From: Methanoculleus sp. UBA77
Lineage (GTDB): Archaea > Halobacteriota > Methanomicrobia > Methanomicrobiales > Methanoculleaceae
Reading direction: 5' to 3'
DNA: 24,980 nucleotides
Assembly (NCBI GenBank): GCA_002499455.1
Contig: DALN01000178.1
Location: forward strand, 1-24,980
Shown here one piece after another: positions 21,052-24,980 of the stretch; the first letter of the stretch is position 1; the number at the start of each line of letters is the position of its first letter. A program made the translations under genes and the position numbers. A model generated the notes under the pieces. It saw only the letters and a program-made list of their open reading frames with translations, searched no databases and had not been told where the DNA came from.

Positions 21052-21972
21052 ATGATGCCGTTTCCGGAGTACCTGGAGGAGGTCCGGCCTGCCGTCAACC
21101 GGCGGATCGAGGAGGTGGCGGCCGGCGAGGACTCTATCGACCCGGAGATCGTCCCGCTCCTCCTCCGGGGGAAGCGGATGCGTGCCGGGCTTCTCCTCTG
21201 CGTCCACTCCGGCCTCACCCGGGCGGCGGCTCCCACCCGGCAGGCGCTCGACCTTGCCTGTGCCGTCGAACTCGCACACGCCGCAAGCCTCATCCTCGAC
21301 GACATCCTGGACGGCGATACCGTCCGGCGGGGCGTGCCCTCCCTCCACCTCACCCGCGGAGAGGGCCGTGCGGTGCTCGACGCCGTCGGCATCCTTGCGC
21401 TCCCCTATGCGCTTGCCGCCCCGTACGGTCCTTCATACGTAACCATGCTCGCGTCGGCCCAGCGGAGGATGGCCCGCGGCGTGGCGCGGGAGGTGAGCGA
21501 GGAGCTGCAGTCCCCGACGGCCGAACTCTACGACGCCATCATCACCGGCAAGACAGGGCACCTCTTCTCGCTTGCGGCGGCCTGGGGTGCCATGACGGCG
21601 GGAGAGGACGAGGCGGTCGTCGCCGCCTTCGCGGAGTACGGCCTCTCCGCAGGGCGGGCGATGCAGATCGCCGACGACATCGCCGACATGCGGTCCCCCG
21701 GAGCGGGAGGGCGGGACGGCCGGCCCGGTTCCGAGGTGCTCCTCCAGCGGTGCCTCCCTCCCGGAAAGGAAGGGGCCGGGCGGGCGCTGGGTTCGATGCT
21801 CGATGCGGAGATCGCCGGTGCGGTCGCCCGGATAACGGGCGAGGTCCGGCAACGGGTGCCGCCGGAGATCCGCGAAGGCCTCGGCCAGGTGGTCCGGGAT
21901 ATCGTGGGGCTTACGATCGCGGGCGTGCCCACCGATGGGGGTGCGCCGCTGGCCGGTCTCCTGCAGAGATAA
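21052..21972 (+). CDS. Polyprenyl diphosphate synthase (trans-isoprenyl synthase family)
   Basis: 306 residues from ATG 21052; a GTG at 21043 is possible. Family motifs are LLRGKRMRAG (IPP binding, 38-46), first Asp-rich motif LDDILDGD (DDILD 83-87) followed by RRG, KTGHLF, and second Asp-rich motif MQIADDIADM. Such enzymes condense IPP with allylic diphosphates to make geranyl, farnesyl, geranylgeranyl or longer chains for archaeal lipids. The residue before the first DD is Leu where His is usual. Length is typical. The product chain length cannot be read with confidence. No clear Shine-Dalgarno; a CTTTTTACC box about 55 bases upstream may be the promoter. Confidence 0.87.
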   Translation: MMPFPEYLEEVRPAVNRRIEEVAAGEDSIDPEIVPLLLRGKRMRAGLLLCVHSGLTRAAAPTRQALDLACAVELAHAASLILDDILDGDTVRRGVPSLHLTRGEGRAVLDAVGILALPYALAAPYGPSYVTMLASAQRRMARGVAREVSEELQSPTAELYDAIITGKTGHLFSLAAAWGAMTAGEDEAVVAAFAEYGLSAGRAMQIADDIADMRSPGAGGRDGRPGSEVLLQRCLPPGKEGAGRALGSMLDAEIAGAVARITGEVRQRVPPEIREGLGQVVRDIVGLTIAGVPTDGGAPLAGLLQR

Positions 21973-22038
21973 ATACCGCCCCGTCTCATACTCTCCTGAG
22001 AACCATGCCGGCTGTAGCCGGCCGGAGTGGACGATACC

Positions 22039-22386
22039 ATGGCACGCGAGCTTGACGAGAAGGACTTTGCCATCCTGCGGAAACTGGCCCCCGAATACAG
22101 CGGAATCCTCTGTCCCGAGTCGGGGCACGAGTTCCGCTCGATCCTCCCGCCGGTCTCCAATCACATCGCGACCGACGAGGCCGACTTTGCAGAGAGGGTC
22201 GCCCGCCTCTCGGACGACGAGTGGGAGTATCTCACCGACCAGATCCTCTCCGGCCGGGAAGACCTCGGCTGCATGCCCGAGGAGGACATCGAGACCATCC
22301 TTGCTCATATCGAGAAGGAGGTCTCCCCTGATGCGGCAGAAAGGGTCCGGAGGCTCTACCGCCTCTCCGAATGCGGCCTGCTGTAA
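22039..22386 (+). CDS. Unknown small acidic protein
   Basis: 115 residues from ATG 22039, with GGAG about 10 nt upstream; a GTG at 22027 is in frame. The protein is helical and acidic (MARELDEKDFAILRKLAPEY, SDDEWEYLTDQILSGREDLG, PEEDIETILAHIEKEVSPDA). A C-P-E-S-G-H-E segment and a later G-C-M-P are the only Cys positions. I do not recognise the family. A TATA-like GATAAATACC overlaps the stop of the prenyl synthase, so it is transcribed on its own. Confidence 0.7.
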   Translation: MARELDEKDFAILRKLAPEYSGILCPESGHEFRSILPPVSNHIATDEADFAERVARLSDDEWEYLTDQILSGREDLGCMPEEDIETILAHIEKEVSPDAAERVRRLYRLSECGLL

Positions 22387-22409
22387 CGGTTGGCCGCATC
22401 CGGAAGCGG

Positions 22410-22417
22410 TATATCCC
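22410..22417 (+). promoter_or_regulatory. TATA box for the DUF2124-like gene
   Basis: TATATCCC lies about 25 bases upstream of the ATG at 22439, the distance for a leaderless transcript. No Shine-Dalgarno is seen, which agrees. Confidence 0.6.
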
Positions 22418-22438
22418 GCCGGCGACAACCAGACCTCT

Positions 22439-22921
22439 ATGGAACAGGTTGAGCAACTCACCGGCGTCCCCGGCCTCCTCCGGTCCTTCAAAGCGTACCT
22501 CAAGGAGGCCGGACTCGGTGCGGGCGACCAGGTCGCCTACTACGGCTGCCCCGGCACCTGCACCCCCTTCATCGAGCTCCTGGGGTTCGCCGTCCGGGAC
22601 CTCTCCCTCGATCAGGTCTACGTGCCCTACGTGGACGAGGCGTCGGCAAAGGCGATCCGGCCCGTCGGGAACGTCGGGATGCAGGTCGCCGACCCCGCCG
22701 GCAGCCTCGACCCGAAGGTGATCGTCCTTATGGGCGGGCTTGCGATGCCGGGCGTCCCGGTCACGAAAGAAGCGGTGCAGGCGGTCGTCAGGACCCATCC
22801 CGGCGCAAAGATCGTGGGTGTCTGCTTCATGCAGATGTTTGCAAAGGCGGGCTGGCTCGACGCCTTCGACTTTGACCTGATCGTGGATGCCACCATCGAT
22901 CCGGTCAGGGTCTGGCGATAA
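22439..22921 (+). CDS. DUF2124-like archaeal protein
   Basis: 160 residues from ATG 22439; the frame is open further upstream but only as antisense/shadow sequence. The pattern YYGCPGTCTPFIELLGFAVR, VPYVDEASAKAIRP, DPKVIVLMGGLAMPGVPV and IVGVCFMQMF-x-x-x-GWLD fits what I recall of the DUF2124 family found in methanogens: a Rossmann-like alpha/beta protein of unknown function. The Cys-containing CPGTC and GVCFM segments and the GGLAMP loop may form the active or binding site (inference). The 3' end overlaps the converging histidine kinase gene by 17 bp. Confidence 0.7.
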   Translation: MEQVEQLTGVPGLLRSFKAYLKEAGLGAGDQVAYYGCPGTCTPFIELLGFAVRDLSLDQVYVPYVDEASAKAIRPVGNVGMQVADPAGSLDPKVIVLMGGLAMPGVPVTKEAVQAVVRTHPGAKIVGVCFMQMFAKAGWLDAFDFDLIVDATIDPVRVWR

Positions 22922-24329
22922 GTGCCTGGCCCATGGGCGGTCGCGGCTCCCACGGCAGGCCGCACCGGGGCAGGGTGAACCGGAACGCCGCCCCGCGTTC
23001 GGGATACCCCGGCACCCGGTCTCCGACCCGTATTCTCCCGCCGTAGCGCTCGATGAGCATCCTGGTGATGTAGAGGCCGAGCCCCTTCCCGCTCCGGGCG
23101 TTTGTGCCCCGCCGGAACCGGGTGAAGAGGGTGGGTTTTATCGCATCGGGCACGCCGGGGCCGGTATCCTCGACCGAGATCTCCGCCGCTCCATCCCTCT
23201 CCTCGACCCGGATCCTGACCTCGACCCCGGGTTCCCCGTACTTGACGGCGTTGCCGATGAGGTTTGCAAAGACTTCCGGGAGGAGATCGTCCGCCGTGAC
23301 CCAGACCGGCGTTCCTTCGTAGACGATCCCGGCGTCGGGGTGATGGACGATCTCGGCCCTGATGACCGCGTCGAGATCGATGGGCCTCACCGATGTCTCC
23401 TGGGAGTGGAGCCTCCGGATGGTCGAGACGTTCTGGATGATCCCGATGCTCCTGCTGACGCCGCCCCTGAGTTTCCTGACCATCTCCCGCTCCTTCCCTT
23501 CCAGCATCTCGACCAGCAGGTCGGCATAGCCGAGCGTGACGGCGTTCGCGTTGTTGATGTCGTGCGTCATGATGTCCAGGTAGAGGTTCGCCTCGTCGTG
23601 GGCTCCCCGCAACGCCTCCTCCGCCCGGATGCGGTCGGTGATGTCGGCCCCCGAGCCTATCATCGCGATCGGCCGGCCGTCGTCGCCGGCAAGAACCGTG
23701 TCCTCCCACGCGAGGACGAGTTCACTCCCGCTCCGGGTGACGACCGGGTTCTCCCGCCGGCCGGCCCGGGCGACCCCTTCGGCCATTGCGGCGTCGAAGA
23801 CCTGCCGCCGTGCCTCCCGGGATGTCTCCGGGACGACGGTTGCAAACCAGTCTTTCCCGACCAGTTCATCCTCGCGGTAGCCGAGGAGCTCGCAGCCGTG
23901 GCGGTTGACGAGCCGGACGGTGTGGTCGGCGTTGATGACGACGAAGAGGACGCCCGCCACGTCCAGGTAGCGCTGCATGAGATCCCGCTGCTTCTTGACC
24001 TCGTGCTCCCGCCCTTTGAGCTGCTCGGAGAGGGATGCGACGACGAAGGCGACGACGACGAACATCAGGGCACGCGCGTAGTCGTTTAAGGTCAGGTCCT
24101 CTGGCCGGTAGAGGAGGCTGCTGACGACCACGAGGGCCCCGAGGAAGACGGCGACCAGGATGCTCCGCTTCTCCCACCAGAGCGCCGTCAGGATGATCGG
24201 GATGTAGAAGAAGTGAGAGAAGACCGTGCCGAGCATCAGGATGGCGTGGAAGTAGTAGGTCAGGAAGACTGATGTACCAAGGAGAACCAGGATGATGGCC
24301 ACTCGCTGACGTTCGGTAAGGGTAGTCAC
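22905..24329 (-). CDS. Membrane-bound PAS-domain sensor histidine kinase
   Basis: 474 residues from GTG 24329, which has GAGGTGG at 8-nt spacing; an ATG at 24365 lies in the promoter. About four transmembrane helices fill residues 10-110, a PAS domain (about 120-235, ending SGADITDRIRAEEAL) follows, then the dimerisation helix with phospho-acceptor His 256 in DIMTHDINNANAVTLGY. The ATPase domain shows the N box EVFANLIGNAVKYG, G1 VEDTGPGVPD, F box LFTRFRRG and G2 GKGLGLYI. It should autophosphorylate in response to an unknown signal. No response regulator is adjacent, as is common in methanogens. Confidence 0.93.
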   Translation of the reverse strand: MTTLTERQRVAIILVLLGTSVFLTYYFHAILMLGTVFSHFFYIPIILTALWWEKRSILVAVFLGALVVVSSLLYRPEDLTLNDYARALMFVVVAFVVASLSEQLKGREHEVKKQRDLMQRYLDVAGVLFVVINADHTVRLVNRHGCELLGYREDELVGKDWFATVVPETSREARRQVFDAAMAEGVARAGRRENPVVTRSGSELVLAWEDTVLAGDDGRPIAMIGSGADITDRIRAEEALRGAHDEANLYLDIMTHDINNANAVTLGYADLLVEMLEGKEREMVRKLRGGVSRSIGIIQNVSTIRRLHSQETSVRPIDLDAVIRAEIVHHPDAGIVYEGTPVWVTADDLLPEVFANLIGNAVKYGEPGVEVRIRVEERDGAAEISVEDTGPGVPDAIKPTLFTRFRRGTNARSGKGLGLYITRMLIERYGGRIRVGDRVPGYPERGAAFRFTLPRCGLPWEPRPPMGQALIARP

Positions 24330-24368
24330 GGGGCGTCCACCTCGACTCAATATATATTCATACAATAT

Positions 24369-24381
24369 TATAAAAATATCA
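24369..24381 (-). promoter_or_regulatory. TATA box of the histidine kinase gene
   Basis: The minus strand reads TTTTTATAATATT about 45 bases upstream of the GTG, giving a leader of about 20 nt that contains GAGGTGG. Confidence 0.55.
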
Positions 24382-24386
24382 TCATC

Positions 24387-24413
24387 TAAAAATCTAGTGA
24401 TCTTAGATTTTTA
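24387..24413. promoter_or_regulatory. 10-bp perfect inverted repeat, candidate operator
   Basis: TAAAAATCTA (24387-24396) and TAGATTTTTA (24404-24413) are perfect reverse complements separated by GTGATCT. It lies directly upstream of the histidine kinase TATA box, where a transcription factor dimer could bind. Confidence 0.5.
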
Positions 24414-24690
24414 TGATTCTGCCTGATCTCCGGTCGCCCCTCTGGCTGCTATCCCGGCTGGTGCCGGAGAACCCCGTTCCGCATCCCTGCCGCCCTTCCC
24501 TGCATCCGGGAAGATCCTCGCGGCGACACGGCCGGTTTTCGCAAATAACCTATGTTTAATAGGCTACAGAGCAAACCTACAACCACTGCCCGCTTCATTG
24601 AAGCGGAATCATGCCGGTACCTGCCCGGAGCGGCTATCTCGAGTATCCGGGAGTTCCCGGCCCCACGAGAACGTATCCGCTGGTGAACCC
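24414..24690. other. Divergent intergenic region with two further small dyads
   Basis: No gene is seen. CCTAT-GTTTA-ATAGG (24549-24563) and the 17-base palindrome CCGCTTCATTGAAGCGG (24590-24606) lie between an AT-rich patch near 24541-24562, which may be the promoter of the plus-strand gene, and its GTG at 24691. Confidence 0.45.
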
Positions 24691-24980
24691 GTGTCGACAG
24701 ACCTTACCGAAGCACTCAAAGCGATGGGCTATACGGATACCGCGATCCCGGATCTCTCCGGGTCATTCCCTCCCGCCGTCATAGAATACCTGCAGGATTT
24801 CCGGCCGCAGGAGGTTCGCGATATCATCGAGACACTCCTCTACATCCATGTCGCCCTGAACAGCGCGTCGTCCCGCGGCGAAGGGGTCGGGGTGGCCGAG
24901 CAGAGCTGCTACGCCTACACCTCGGGACCGCTCTTTGCGCTCGGCGAGGTCGGTCTCATCGAGTCCTCCTCCCGGAACGG
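24691..24980 (+). CDS. Unknown protein, N-terminal 96 residues, cut by window end
   Basis: GTG start with GGTGA 5 nt upstream; the frame is open to the window edge. Visible sequence begins MSTDLTEALKAMGYTDTAIP, then helical segments (AVIEYLQDFRPQEVRDIIET, LLYIHVALNSASSRGEG) and AEQSCYAYTSGPLFALGEVG. No family recognised. Codon usage matches its neighbours, so it is probably real. Confidence 0.65.
   Translation, partial: MSTDLTEALKAMGYTDTAIPDLSGSFPPAVIEYLQDFRPQEVRDIIETLLYIHVALNSASSRGEGVGVAEQSCYAYTSGPLFALGEVGLIESSSRN

Overview
The window looks like a chromosomal segment of a methanogenic archaeon, most likely a Methanoculleus-like member of the Methanomicrobiales. That assignment is an inference. 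It rests on an archaeal-type EF-2 at the left edge, GC-rich coding sequence, TATA boxes about 25 bp upstream of leaderless or short-leader genes, several methanogen-typical small families (DUF1059-like, DUF2124-like), a multi-TM PAS histidine kinase, and Thr/Pro-rich secreted proteins. No rRNA, tRNA or CRISPR array was found.

Layout. 1-1101: 3' half of the EF-2 gene. 1221-5830: four genes for exported proteins in a row (a four-repeat WD40/TolB-like protein; a large protein with a cupredoxin fold lacking copper ligands plus an unrecognised AT-richer domain; a chagasin-type protease-inhibitor lipoprotein; an unrecognised lipoprotein). 5848-6696: a SAM methyltransferase and a DUF1059-like small protein. 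7043-10221: a tight minus-strand operon of an Ig-like/CARDB surface protein, a MacB/FtsX-type permease and its ATPase. 10946-13526: a small unknown, a 2H phosphoesterase, a CxxCxxC small protein, and an MBL-fold hydrolase preceded by a possible coupled leader peptide. 13516-16904: a HEAT-repeat protein translationally coupled to an M1 aminopeptidase. 16996-18897: a small unknown, a COG2229-like GTPase and a helical protein. 18815-19354: a shrunken TnpB remnant. 19376-21972: a HAD hydrolase and an APH-fold kinase, divergent from a polyprenyl synthase. 22039-24329: two small archaeal proteins and a membrane histidine kinase. 24691-end: start of an unrecognised gene.

What stands out. (1) A TnpB derivative that has lost its N-terminal half and, apparently in frame, the RuvC-II segment, but keeps the first and last RuvC aspartates, the zinc ribbon and a TATA box. 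(2) A composite dispersed repeat (a 31-bp inverted repeat plus a second motif) occurring twice in opposite orientation, with a rearranged third copy. (3) A cupredoxin domain with no copper ligands fused to a domain I cannot assign. (4) Possible translation-control structures: a 21-codon upstream ORF with GTGA overlap, and a perfect 16-bp palindrome covering a Shine-Dalgarno. I do not see a clear new multi-gene defence or metabolic system; the surface-protein cluster and the degenerate TnpB are the best candidates for follow-up.
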